Positions 40,357-49,266 of a stretch of 64,000 nucleotides of DNA are shown piece after piece (the stretch's first letter is position 1; each line of letters starts with the position of its first letter). Made by a program: the position numbers and the translations under genes. The notes under the pieces were generated by a model, which worked only from the letters and a program-made list of their open reading frames with translations, was not told the DNA's origin and searched no databases. The DNA comes from Corynebacterium sp. (GTDB lineage Bacteria; Actinomycetota; Actinomycetes; Mycobacteriales; Mycobacteriaceae), in the NCBI GenBank assembly GCA_030531005.1, contig JAUMTW010000003.1, positions 248,001 to 312,000 on the forward strand, written 5' to 3'.

Positions 40357-41082
40357 ATGCCTATAACTATGCTCGCTTCCACCCATGAGCCCTCCCAAAC
40401 AACGATCGATGCCGCTGATGCCGCTGATGCTGCTTCGCCTCAGAGCGCTGATGCCGCTGATGCTGCTTCGCCTCAGAGCGCTGATGCATTTCTTTCTGAT
40501 GTGCTCGCTGCGGTCAGCATGTTCATGCCGGCAGCGGATTCGAAAGCGGTGCCAACAAATGTTCGTCATGTGCCAGCTGCAGCGATACGAACACCGAAGT
40601 ACGAAATCATGCCCCATTCCCATCTCTCTGACGAGGACGCCATCGACCTCGAGCACCTGCCAAATGGGCAAGCTCGCTTTTACTACCCCCAAGCCAAGCG
40701 GCTCAAGCCTGCAGCACTTGGAGCCTTTGGTGAGCGCATAGCCTGGCGTTTTCTCGCCGATCATGGTTGGGAATTCGTGGCTCGTAATATCGGAAATAAA
40801 TTTGGTGAAATCGATATTCTCGCACGCAATTGCCGCGGCGGCAGCTGCATTCGCTGCGTGGAAATAAAGACTCGCTGCAGTAAAGAAATAGGCGAAGCAG
40901 CTCAAGCTGTGACGTATCTCAAGATTCGCAAAATGCGCCGCACCTTTATCCAATGGGTGAAAACTCACCAAGTGAGCTGGACTAGTTGCGTGTGTGATGC
41001 CGTGGCAATCGACGTTATCGATAATTGGGTATATATCACCTTCTACGGAGGAGTTGATGTCGATGGCGCTGCAACTCGTTAA
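40357..41082 (+). CDS. YraN family (UPF0102) nuclease-fold protein with long repeat-bearing N-terminus
   Basis: A 241-residue protein. The C-terminal 120 residues are the YraN domain, an endonuclease-like fold: GAFGERIAWRFLADHGWEFVARN, FGEIDILARN and CVEIKTR give the E...D...ExK pattern of restriction-endonuclease-like folds. YraN proteins are linked by context to DprA and ComM, and perhaps to Holliday-junction or recombination work. The N-terminal 120 residues are unusual and carry a perfect tandem repeat of AADAASPQSAD. The ATG at 40357 has AAGGAG eight bases upstream. Its 3' end overlaps the comM-like gene. Confidence 0.88.
   Translation: MPITMLASTHEPSQTTIDAADAADAASPQSADAADAASPQSADAFLSDVLAAVSMFMPAADSKAVPTNVRHVPAAAIRTPKYEIMPHSHLSDEDAIDLEHLPNGQARFYYPQAKRLKPAALGAFGERIAWRFLADHGWEFVARNIGNKFGEIDILARNCRGGSCIRCVEIKTRCSKEIGEAAQAVTYLKIRKMRRTFIQWVKTHQVSWTSCVCDAVAIDVIDNWVYITFYGGVDVDGAATR
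40420..40485 (+). repeat. Two identical 33-bp tandem repeats inside yraN
   Basis: Units 40420-40452 and 40453-40485 are identical and keep the frame, adding AADAASPQSAD twice. A shorter GATGCCGCT repeat precedes them. The copy number could vary between strains. Confidence 0.9.
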
Positions 41083-42664
41083 GGTTGCAACCGAAAACTA
41101 TGGCACAACACTGACGACAGACATCAGCGTGCACATTAGTCATGGGCTACCGGCCATGCGCATCCTAGGTATGGCCGCAACTAAGACCAAAGCTTTGCAC
41201 GATCGCCTGCGTACAATTTCCAAAGAACTTCAACTGCCCTGGCCATGCACGAGAATAATTATCCAGGCAGACCCACATGTCAATGGACTTGGTCAATGTG
41301 CAGACCTAGGTATATGGCTTGCCCTCCAACAAGGATTAGGGATTATTGAAGTCCCGCCAACAATGGTCAGTATCGGCAGACTCGGATTGGAAGGACAATT
41401 ACGTAGTACTGGCGCCTTGCCGCTCATTCTGGCCATACTCGCACATGGCGCAGATACCGAGGTAGAAAGTTTATTAGTCCCGGCAGCACTAGCCACCCAA
41501 ATCCAAGAATTTGCCAGCTTGTGTGATAATCCACCGCAGATTCATGCCGTCAACAATGTGCGCCAAGCCATGGCGGTCTGTCGTGGAGCAACCGGCTATG
41601 TGGTGAACTGCGCCCAGCGCCGTGCGGTTCCCATTGCCGGGGATGCAGATGGTGGAAACAGTGAATCTGCGTACACGAGAGCTATTCAAAGTCTAGGGGA
41701 CTTTGCTGAAGTTGTGGGCCAAGAAGCAGCCAAGGGAGCACTTGAGCTTGCCGCAATCGGTAAACACCACTGCAGCATTATTGGGCCCCCTGGTAGTGGC
41801 AAATCGATGCTGGTTCACCGCATGCCCACGATCATGCCGCTGCTGAATGCCACCCAGGCTCTAGAAGTGGCTGTTCTTACCGCACAAGCATCGAATCCCA
41901 GTGTGGAATTGCGTTGGCAAGTTCCTCTCGTTGCACCGCATCACAGTATTTCTCGTAGTGCTTTAGTCGGTGGCGGGCAACACCGCCTTTTTCCCGGGGC
42001 AATCAGTCTGGCGCATCATGGCATTTTATTTCTCGATGAAGCAGGAGAGATTCCAGGCGGTATTTTGGATTGCCTACGTACGCCACTTGAGCAGCGCGAA
42101 ATCGTGCTTACTCGGGTAGGAGGCGCTAAGCGTTTTCCAGCAGCTTTCCAATTAATCCTGGCTGCAAATCCTTGTCGCTGCGGAGCATCTGCAGCCCAAA
42201 AATGCAGTTGTAATGCGACACAGCGTCGTCATTACCTTCAGAATATTTCTGGGCCATTGCGTGATCGCCTGGACCTACATATCTGTACGACTCAGGTAGG
42301 ACAATTGCGCCAACAAACGACAGTAGAAAGCAGTGCAAAAATTCAACAACGAGTCTGCGCAGCCTATGAGCGCAGCTATCACCGTTGGAAAAAAGGAGGG
42401 TTTGCTGCAGCAGATTGTTATAACGGGGCAATTCCCGGCAGTATTCTTCGCCGTGAATATCCAGCAACAATCCAGGGCATGGAATTTCTCGACGCCTATA
42501 TGCAAGTTGGAATGATCAGCCAGCGTAGCGCGGACAGTATCTTGCGCATTGCGTGGAGCATTTGTGATCAGCAAAGCGACAACAAACCCGATCTTGATGC
42601 AATCGCCCAAGCAATGGAATGCCGCGGGCAACTTGCGGGAGAGCCACTGGAGCTAAGCACATGA
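41057..42664 (+). CDS. YifB/ComM family Mg-chelatase-like AAA+ ATPase
   Basis: A 535-residue AAA+ protein of the ComM/YifB group. The N-terminal ChlI-type domain ends near residue 200; the AAA+ core has Walker A GPPGSGKSM and Walker B ILFLDEAGEI, followed by NPCRCG and a cysteine cluster CGASAAQKCSCN typical of the family. ComM proteins promote branch migration during natural transformation. The ATG at 41057 has GGAGGAG eight bases upstream and starts within yraN; the stop overlaps the dprA start. An upstream in-frame ATG at 40994 is less likely. Confidence 0.92.
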   Translation: MSMALQLVKVATENYGTTLTTDISVHISHGLPAMRILGMAATKTKALHDRLRTISKELQLPWPCTRIIIQADPHVNGLGQCADLGIWLALQQGLGIIEVPPTMVSIGRLGLEGQLRSTGALPLILAILAHGADTEVESLLVPAALATQIQEFASLCDNPPQIHAVNNVRQAMAVCRGATGYVVNCAQRRAVPIAGDADGGNSESAYTRAIQSLGDFAEVVGQEAAKGALELAAIGKHHCSIIGPPGSGKSMLVHRMPTIMPLLNATQALEVAVLTAQASNPSVELRWQVPLVAPHHSISRSALVGGGQHRLFPGAISLAHHGILFLDEAGEIPGGILDCLRTPLEQREIVLTRVGGAKRFPAAFQLILAANPCRCGASAAQKCSCNATQRRHYLQNISGPLRDRLDLHICTTQVGQLRQQTTVESSAKIQQRVCAAYERSYHRWKKGGFAAADCYNGAIPGSILRREYPATIQGMEFLDAYMQVGMISQRSADSILRIAWSICDQQSDNKPDLDAIAQAMECRGQLAGEPLELST

Positions 42665-43848
42665 CGAAAAAGCGCACCACTGACTTTACGCACTACACCC
42701 CAGCCCACCATGCTTGGGCCTACTTATCGCGAGTATGCGGAGGACCTCAACCAGCTATTCACGCCTTGCTTGCAGCAGGGCACACTATCACGAAGATTGC
42801 CCATGCGGTGCGGCACCGTGAGGAGTGGATTGGGCCACTTTTGGCAATAACTCAAACGCGCTACCAACGCGATCATGCAGCCGCAGATTTGCGCCAGATC
42901 ACAGCTCTAGGCGGGCGCATGATTTGTGCCGAAGACCCAGAATTCCAAGGCCTCGGCTTTGAGCAGAGCTTTGGATTTGCCCAGGAAGGCTTATGGAGTG
43001 CGCGGGCAGATGTGTATCCACCGCTTGCACTGTGGGTGATTGGGCAAGATTTACGTACCCTGTGTTCCTACTCATGTTCAATCGTGGGTGCACGAAATCA
43101 CAGCAATTATGGCACACACCATGCCCGTAGTATCGCGCGAGATTTAAGCCATGGGCACGCAACCATTGTCTCCGGAGGAGCTTTAGGCATTGATGCGGTT
43201 GCGCATGAGGCTTGTCTGGATGCGGGAGGAAATACCATTGCTGTCTTTGCAGGTGGGCTAAACCAGCTGTACCCACGCAGCAATGTGCGGCTGTTTGCAC
43301 GAATCCCGGAAAAAGGAGCATTGGTCAGCGAATATCCGCCAGATTTTTATGCCAAGCGCCATCGATTCCTCACACGTAATCGGCTTGTTGCAGCGCTGTC
43401 GCAAGGCACTGTGGTCATTGAAGCTGGCTTTCGCTCTGGAGCTTTGAACACTTTGAGCTGGGCCGCAGCGCTGGGAAAAGCTGCCATGGTCTTACCCGGT
43501 CCTGCAGATAGTAGCTATTCTTTAGGCTGCCATGAACGCCTACGTAATAGGGAAGCAGAGCTTATCTTGCATGCTAAAGATATAGCAGCACTGCTCAACC
43601 CCAAATTAGAGCTGGCAATGCTGGACATCGACGTCGCGGGAATGCGTCCAACGCAGAAGCTAAGCCATAAGGAACTACAAGTCTTTGATGCCCTGAGTAA
43701 ATATCCACAGGGACATGGAGATATTGCAAATGCCGCCGGATTTTCAACCGGCTTAACCTTGACGTTATTAGTAGCGTTAGAGAAAGCTGGACTAGCGCAG
43801 CGCCAAGGCGCCAAGTGGCTGAAAACTCCGCGTGCGCTCGAACTCTAA
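42661..43848 (+). CDS. dprA: DNA processing protein DprA
   Basis: A 395-residue protein that binds single-stranded DNA and loads RecA in natural transformation. The Rossmann-like DprA domain shows SIVGARNHSNYG, SGGALGIDAVAHEACLDAGGNTIAVFAGGLNQLYPRSN, SEYPP and NRLVAALSQGTVVIEA. A helical N-terminus and a C-terminal winged-helix-like part flank it. The ATG at 42661 overlaps the stop of the ComM-like gene (ATGA), so translation is coupled. Corynebacteria are not known for natural competence, but this cluster is conserved in actinobacteria. Confidence 0.93.
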   Translation: MTKKRTTDFTHYTPAHHAWAYLSRVCGGPQPAIHALLAAGHTITKIAHAVRHREEWIGPLLAITQTRYQRDHAAADLRQITALGGRMICAEDPEFQGLGFEQSFGFAQEGLWSARADVYPPLALWVIGQDLRTLCSYSCSIVGARNHSNYGTHHARSIARDLSHGHATIVSGGALGIDAVAHEACLDAGGNTIAVFAGGLNQLYPRSNVRLFARIPEKGALVSEYPPDFYAKRHRFLTRNRLVAALSQGTVVIEAGFRSGALNTLSWAAALGKAAMVLPGPADSSYSLGCHERLRNREAELILHAKDIAALLNPKLELAMLDIDVAGMRPTQKLSHKELQVFDALSKYPQGHGDIANAAGFSTGLTLTLLVALEKAGLAQRQGAKWLKTPRALEL

Positions 43849-44497
43849 GAAAGGCAGCGGGGAAGTGCCGTGATGATCGTGACAATAACGCACTGCTGCG
43901 CCGAGGCATTTATCCGGAATGCTTGTCATACAGGCAACCTCCGGCGCACATGAGGACAGAGGCGCGCTTCATGGTACGAATGGCGCGGTGATGGCGGGGT
44001 ACTCCATTCCGAATGGGGCGAAGGGGTCGAATTGTCGACGTGAATAAAAATAAACTACGCGCCTACTCACGATAATGTGGTGAGGCATTTATGCAGCTAT
44101 AACGCAGTTTTATGGATCATTATGTTGCTAATGTGATTTATTTCATTTACGTACATAGTTGGATAGGGTTGCATAACTTCAACTCCAGCATTATTGTAAG
44201 TAACGCAAGCCTAAGTTGTTAGAAGGTTCGGGCTGGTTCCTTCTACGAATGCCGTTTTGTAGCGATGGGTAATAGTTCATATTGCGCAAAGCTCTCGGTT
44301 TTGGGTTATGCACTATGGGTGAGTCAGTTATAAGGGCGGAACACTATGTGGCGTAGTGTTCCGCCCTTATACATGTCTAGACAATTTCGGGTGTCAGTAC
44401 GTGTAAGTAGCAGTAAAAATGTAGGCATTCACCTTTTTCGAGGTAAGCGGTCGCTGTAGCACGTGTAGGTCATCTGTATCTGTATCGATCTACTAGA
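43849..44497. other. Non-coding gap between dprA and xerC
   Basis: About 650 bp with no convincing gene. AT-rich around 44040-44160. A short hairpin AGAAGG/CCTTCT lies at 44221-44244 and a very strong one at 44329-44371. The xerC promoter candidate TAGAAT is at 44494-44499. Confidence 0.6.
44329..44371. other. Perfect 18-bp hairpin upstream of xerC
   Basis: Bases 44329-44346 are fully complementary to 44354-44371 around a 7-base loop. No T-run follows on either strand, so it is not a classical terminator. It lies 126 bp before xerC and 480 bp after dprA. Confidence 0.75.
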
Positions 44498-45508
44498 ATG
44501 AACATCACTATGGCTACCTCCTATGAAGATGCAGACCTTTGCGAACTCGTCGCCCAATTCTGCGAGCACTTGGAGTATGTAGAAAATCGTTCCCCGGCAA
44601 CCATCAAGGCCTATCGCAGTGACCTTATGGATTTTGCTGCGGGTACGCGTTTAGAGCAGTTGCAATTAGATACTCTTCGGGCCTGGCTCGCGAGCGCATT
44701 GGCAGCAGGCAAATCCCGTTCCACCCTCACCAGGCGGGCGGCGAGTATGCGTTCATTTGGAGCGTGGCTAGTGCGCCAAGGCTACCGGGAAAAAGACGTC
44801 ACACAACGTTTGCAGGTGCCTCAAGCGCCACGCCATCTACCCAAAGTGCTCGCCCAATCCCAGGCGGAAGCGCTCGTAACCGGCCAACAGGCTCGCCCGA
44901 AAGACTCAGAACCAGCAGTTGCGGGTCCCGTCGATGAAAAGGCCCTACAAGATAGTGGACTTCAACGGTGCCAAGACTCATCTCATGGTAAGGATCACCA
45001 CGACCATATACGCCATCTTCGCGACACCGCCATCTTGGAACTGCTCTATGCAACAGGGATGCGAGTAGCCGAACTCGTAGCGCTTAACTGCAAAGAGATA
45101 GATCTGCGCCGTGGTAGTACGAGGGTTACAGGTAAAGGCAATAAGCAACGGATCGTGCCTTTTGGGGCGAATGCTGCGCAAGCGTTAGAACAGTGGCTGC
45201 AAGTCCGTGGGGAACTTGCCAGTATGAAAACAGGGGATGCCTTATTCGTCGGTATGCGCGGAGGCCGCATTAGCGATAGGGAAGTGCGCCGACTTGTTAC
45301 GAAGGCTGGTGAAGCAATTGATGTTCCGGGTCTCGGCCCGCACGCGTTACGGCACACTGCGGCAACCCATATGCTTGATGGCGGGGCAGATCTACGCGTG
45401 GTGCAAGAATTCTTAGGCCACTCCTCACTGCAGACCACGCAGATCTATACTCACGTCAGCCAGCAGCGTCTCCTTGAAGTGTATAAACAAGCACATCCGC
45501 GGGCATAA
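44498..45508 (+). CDS. xerC: Tyrosine recombinase XerC
   Basis: A 336-residue site-specific recombinase that resolves chromosome dimers at dif with XerD. All catalytic residues are visible: Arg189 (GMRVAELV), Lys213 (TGKGNKQR), His282 and Arg285 (HALRH), His308 (GHSS) and Tyr317 (IYTH). The N-terminal SAM-like domain occupies 1-105. Between them (about 128-170) is a hydrophilic insertion of about 40 residues with the stretch SSHGKDHHDH, longer than in E. coli XerC (about 300 residues). ATG at 44498 or 44510 could be the start; TAGAAT at 44494 favours the second. Confidence 0.93.
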   Translation: MNITMATSYEDADLCELVAQFCEHLEYVENRSPATIKAYRSDLMDFAAGTRLEQLQLDTLRAWLASALAAGKSRSTLTRRAASMRSFGAWLVRQGYREKDVTQRLQVPQAPRHLPKVLAQSQAEALVTGQQARPKDSEPAVAGPVDEKALQDSGLQRCQDSSHGKDHHDHIRHLRDTAILELLYATGMRVAELVALNCKEIDLRRGSTRVTGKGNKQRIVPFGANAAQALEQWLQVRGELASMKTGDALFVGMRGGRISDREVRRLVTKAGEAIDVPGLGPHALRHTAATHMLDGGADLRVVQEFLGHSSLQTTQIYTHVSQQRLLEVYKQAHPRA

Positions 45509-45551
45509 AATGCTAGAACAATACAGTGGGCAAGATAACGCCATGCGGGCA

Positions 45552-46250
45552 TCAGGGGCCTCCATCGAGTGGCACCAAGTACACCGTCGGTGGACGTAAA
45601 AGATCCAGGGGATTCATATATTCTTTCGGGCCCACAATCGCACCCCAGTGTAAATCCGGGTGTTGGGTCGCAATGCCTAGGATTCCAATCGGCTGCCCTA
45701 CTTTTACCGCTTCGCCTTTGCCAATCTCAGCTTCGACCGGCTGATAACTCGTGCGAACTCCATTGCCATGCTGGATACTGATCGTTGGCATCCCAGCAAT
45801 GATGCCCACGAAATGCACAATGCCATCACCTGCGGTATATACAACATCGCCAGGCTGCATGCCTAAATCAACGCCCCGGTGCCCTGGTAACCAAGGCTTG
45901 TCCGGTGGATCAAATGCGCGGGTGATCTTTGTCGGCCATGCCTGGGCGTTATCGGGACTGCGAAACTCCCCGTAGATATTGGCTTGTGCACGCGCTGGGC
46001 TAACAGTGAAATCATTGACTAAAGCAAAAGCAGCGCGACTTGTTTGCATCATTGTGGGAGAATCCGTGTGTATATTGCAAACGCCTAGAGGTTGGGTAAG
46101 CGGCATGATCGGACCAAATGACACGCAGACGAGTGTCACAACGGTAATGAGCGACTGTAGATAACCAAGTGCGCAAAATTGAGGTGCGCGTGCAATTTTG
46201 CGCTGGAAGCCAGCAAAGCAGCGCACGAGGGAATCATCCATGTAGCTCAC
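45552..46250 (-). CDS. M23 (LytM)-like peptidase homolog, catalytic histidines replaced
   Basis: A 232-residue protein with a membrane helix at about 29-50, then an M23 domain from about residue 95. The zinc ligands are present: His124 and Asp128 in HRGVDLG and His201 in DLHWGA. However, the two catalytic histidines of M23 enzymes are missing: the first His of the HxH motif is Asp199, and the YxH position reads SYQPV (168-172). It may therefore bind peptidoglycan or activate an amidase instead of cutting. It is orthologous by position to Rv2891. The start is uncertain (GTG 46250 or ATG 46241). It runs opposite to xerC and rpsB. Confidence 0.75.
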   Translation of the reverse strand: MSYMDDSLVRCFAGFQRKIARAPQFCALGYLQSLITVVTLVCVSFGPIMPLTQPLGVCNIHTDSPTMMQTSRAAFALVNDFTVSPARAQANIYGEFRSPDNAQAWPTKITRAFDPPDKPWLPGHRGVDLGMQPGDVVYTAGDGIVHFVGIIAGMPTISIQHGNGVRTSYQPVEAEIGKGEAVKVGQPIGILGIATQHPDLHWGAIVGPKEYMNPLDLLRPPTVYLVPLDGGP

Positions 46251-46744
46251 GCTAACGATGAGTCAAATAGGGCGACAAGACCTTTCTCTGTTGCAGGATA
46301 GATATGTGGAAAGCTGCAATGGGCTTCGTGCTGGCGGAGATGACAATCCACAAGCACCGAGCAAAAGTAGAAACGCTACTTGCTATAAGGTTGGCCAGAG
46401 TTGAAGCACAACGCACACGTATGCGGGGTCGTGATGCGCCGGATATCAGAAAACCGTGTAGACACGGGTATGAGTGGTAATTGCCTTTTGTCAGCAATTT
46501 GAGTAAAGTTTCCCGAGGTGGTGCGCACATTTGTGTGTATAACTAGAAAAAGAACGCGCGGTCGCAGGCCTTTTCTTCCAGCTCAGCAGCCTAAAAACTG
46601 CACGAGCGCGAATAAGAAACGGTACATGACATTAACGTGGTCCAAGAGGTGAAAGCCTTGCGGTGTTAATCCATGGCGGCAGCTAGGGTGCGGGGAGAGC
46701 CCGCACATTGTAAGAACCAAAACCCATAATAGAAAGGCTTCAGC
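46251..46744. other. Region upstream of rpsB with a leader hairpin
   Basis: No gene is seen. A 7-bp perfect hairpin (46688-46694 with 46700-46706, loop GAGAG) lies 38 bp before the rpsB ATG and could take part in S2 autoregulation. The promoters of rpsB and the divergent M23 gene must also lie here. Confidence 0.45.
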
Positions 46745-47557
46745 ATGGCTGTAGTAACCTTGCGCCAGCTGCTCGACGCGGGTGTTCACTTCGGACACCA
46801 AACTCGTCGGTGGAATCCAAAAGTTCGTCGTTTCATCCTCACCGAGCGTAACGGCGATTACATCATTGACCTGCGTCAAACCCTGGTCTACATCGATGAA
46901 GCATACGAGTTCGTTAAGGAAACCGTCGCGCACGGTGGCAGCATCTTGTACGTAGGTACCAAGAAGCAGGCTCAAGAGGTCGTGAAGACCCAGGCTGAGC
47001 GCGTTGGTATGCCATATGTCAACCACCGCTGGCTCGGTGGTATGCTCACCAACTTCCAAACCGTTTCCAAGCGTATTCATCGCATGAAGGAACTTCAGGC
47101 CATGGATGCCGCAGAAAACGGTTATGGCGGACGCACCAAGAAGGAAGTCTTGATGCTAACCCGTGAGCGTCAGAAGCTTGAGCGTGTACTTACCGGCATC
47201 GCTGAGATGTCTAAGACTCCTTCCGCATTGTGGGTTGTGGACACCAATAAGGAACACATCGCTGTTGCAGAGGCTCATAAGCTCAATATCCCGGTATTGG
47301 CTATCCTCGACACCAACTGCGATCCAGATGATTTGGCCTACCCTGTGCCAGGCAACGACGATTCTATTCGTTCCATCGAGATCCTGACCAACGTTATCTC
47401 CTCTGCTGTCATTGCAGGCAAGCAGGCTCGCGAAGAGCGTGCCCTGGCTCAGGCCAAGGAAGCTGCTGGCGACGCTGACCGCGAAGAGGTAGCTGCCAAG
47501 GTAGAGGCTCCTGAAGAAGTTGCTGCCAAGGTAGAGGCTCCTGAAGAACAGGCATAA
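46745..47557 (+). CDS. rpsB: 30S ribosomal protein S2
   Basis: A 270-residue S2. Conserved stretches are [31 protein letters not shown] and LDTNCDPD. After residue 230 comes an acidic Ala/Glu/Val-rich tail that includes a tandem repeat of [10 protein letters not shown]. Such tails are common in actinobacteria but the near-exact duplication looks recent. AGAAAGG precedes the ATG. It forms the usual pair with tsf. Confidence 0.96.
   Translation: MAVVTLRQLLDAGVHFGHQTRRWNPKVRRFILTERNGDYIIDLRQTLVYIDEAYEFVKETVAHGGSILYVGTKKQAQEVVKTQAERVGMPYVNHRWLGGMLTNFQTVSKRIHRMKELQAMDAAENGYGGRTKKEVLMLTRERQKLERVLTGIAEMSKTPSALWVVDTNKEHIAVAEAHKLNIPVLAILDTNCDPDDLAYPVPGNDDSIRSIEILTNVISSAVIAGKQAREERALAQAKEAAGDADREEVAAKVEAPEEVAAKVEAPEEQA
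47489..47548 (+). repeat. 30-bp tandem repeat at the 3' end of rpsB
   Basis: Units 47489-47518 and 47519-47548 differ at one base and add [10 protein letters not shown] twice in frame. Confidence 0.9.
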
Positions 47558-47641
47558 CAACCCCTTTTTTCATCCGGGAACTTGCGGAAAACTCACGTTT
47601 TGAAGTTCCCGGACACATCCACATTTGAGGAGGACGCCGTA

Positions 47642-48469
47642 ATGGCGAATTACACCGCTGCTGACGTAAAGAAGCTGCGCGAGATCACCGGCTCCGGCAT
47701 GCTCGACTGCAAGAAGGCTCTCGAGGAGACCGAAGGCGACTTCGACAAGGCTGTTGAAGTTCTGCGTATCAAGGGAGCCAAGGACGTCGGAAAGCGCGCA
47801 GAGCGCAACGCTACCGAAGGTCTGGTTGCTGTATCCGGCAACACCATGGTTGAGATCAATTCTGAGACCGACTTCGTTGCTAAGAACGCTGAATTCAAGG
47901 AGTTCGCACAGCGCGTTGCTGACGCCGCTGCTGCCGTCAAGGCTAACTCCGTTGAAGAGCTCGCGGCTGTTGAGGTTGACGGCCAGACCGCTGCTGATGC
48001 TATCCAGCAACTCTCTGCCAAGATCGGCGAGAAGCTGGAACTGCGTCGCGCTGTAACCGTTGAAGGTGACAAGGTTTCCGTATATTTGCACCAGCGTTCT
48101 GCTGATCTGCCACCAGCTGTGGGCGTACTCGTTTCCTACACTGGTGAAGGTGAAGAGGCTGACCAGGCTGCGCATGCAGCTGCGATGCAAGTTGCTGCTC
48201 TCAAGGCTCAGTACCTGACCCGCGATGATGTTCCTGCCGAGGTCGTGGAGAAGGAACGCTCCATCGCTGAACAGATTACCCGCGAAGAAGGCAAGCCAGA
48301 GAAGGCTATTCCAAAGATTGTAGAAGGTCGTCTCAACGGCTTCTACAAGGACGTTGTCCTTCTAGAGCAGGCATCTGTTGCCGACAATAAGAAGACCGTA
48401 AAGCAGGTTATGGATGATGCTAAAGTCACCCTGACCGCTTTCGCACGCTTCGAAGTTGGCCAGCACTAG
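47642..48469 (+). CDS. tsf: Elongation factor Ts
   Basis: A 275-residue nucleotide exchange factor for EF-Tu. It starts [27 protein letters not shown], and [14 protein letters not shown] is the conserved EF-Tu contact motif. The ATG at 47642 has GAGGAGG upstream; an earlier in-frame ATG lies before this ribosome site. It lies 84 bp after rpsB and is followed by two hairpins that end the operon. Confidence 0.96.
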   Translation: MANYTAADVKKLREITGSGMLDCKKALEETEGDFDKAVEVLRIKGAKDVGKRAERNATEGLVAVSGNTMVEINSETDFVAKNAEFKEFAQRVADAAAAVKANSVEELAAVEVDGQTAADAIQQLSAKIGEKLELRRAVTVEGDKVSVYLHQRSADLPPAVGVLVSYTGEGEEADQAAHAAAMQVAALKAQYLTRDDVPAEVVEKERSIAEQITREEGKPEKAIPKIVEGRLNGFYKDVVLLEQASVADNKKTVKQVMDDAKVTLTAFARFEVGQH

Positions 48470-48478
48470 TTTGCGCTG

Positions 48479-48548
48479 CGAAGCCCCTACGGTGGCTTCG
48501 TAAAAAATAAGAAAGCCCGGCTACCACTGCATGGTATGCCGGGTTTTC
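48479..48548 (+). terminator. Tandem terminators of rpsB-tsf
   Basis: The first hairpin (CGAAGCC with GGCTTCG, 48479-48500) is followed by an A-rich stretch. The second (48516-48521 with 48538-48543, with an inner TACCA/TGGTA stem) is followed by TTTT. Confidence 0.8.
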
Positions 48549-48727
48549 TGCTGTCTTGGCTAAAAAGCCACACCGTTGGTGGTGCCGTAATTGTTGCAGA
48601 CGAAGCAGCAGAAATTCTATTAGGCTGGGCATGATGGTGTACAAGCACCACCCACTCCAATATGCTGCGCTTGCGCCGTAGTAGCGGGTGTGGCAGCACA
48701 AATATATGGACACAAGGAAGAGCTGTA

Positions 48728-48964
48728 ATGAGCCAGGGCCCAATTGAAAATCCTCGGAATGATAATGCAAACGACAACCAGACCGAATCGCAACACAGCG
48801 GTGAGCAAACACCGGACTGGGATAATTACTCGCCTGTTGATTCCAAAATAGTCTACGTAATCGTTGCCATCTCGGTCATTGTATTGATTGCTGGCATCGT
48901 TATGGCTATCCAATATTTCAGAGGCGATGCCAGTGGCTTTATTGCACCATTGCTCGGAGCTTAA
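48728..48964 (+). CDS. Small single-span membrane protein, unknown
   Basis: A 78-residue protein. The first 45 residues are polar with many Asn, Gln and Asp; one membrane helix KIVYVIVAISVIVLIAGIVM follows and a short tail ends it. A good ribosome site AAGGAAGAG lies before the ATG. It sits alone between tsf and pyrH. No family was recognised. Confidence 0.65.
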   Translation: MSQGPIENPRNDNANDNQTESQHSGEQTPDWDNYSPVDSKIVYVIVAISVIVLIAGIVMAIQYFRGDASGFIAPLLGA

Positions 48965-49266
48965 TTCAGCAGCAATATAACTGCTGGCGTTGTACCGAGC
49001 TGGGCTTAGAAGCACGGCATCAAGCGGCCTACTGAAAGAGCGTAGGGGGAAGTGCTCTCGGCACTTACTACCGCAGTACTTTCGTGGCGCGCACTCGAAC
49101 TCAACCGCGTGTGTCTACTTTTGTGTCGAGGTGAAAATTCTAGGGCCTTGCCGGTAGAATGTGGAAGTGTCTATAGGCAAAACGCAGGATTGCCCTAAGG
49201 TATGCTGCGTCAAGCTCAAAGGGTAGACCAAGCTAGTTAGCGGTATTGTGAAAGGTGAAGAATACG
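48965..49266. other. Non-coding gap before pyrH
   Basis: About 300 bp in which I see nothing apart from the expected pyrH promoter and its AAAGG ribosome site at 49251-49255. Confidence 0.5.

Noticed and set aside
44205..44224. DtxR-like iron box near 44200-44220
   Set aside because: Only about 12 of 19 positions fit the DtxR consensus, too weak to support.
46252..46530. 92-residue minus-strand frame upstream of rpsB
   Set aside because: No recognisable domain, no ribosome site, and composition unlike the real genes; treated as non-coding.
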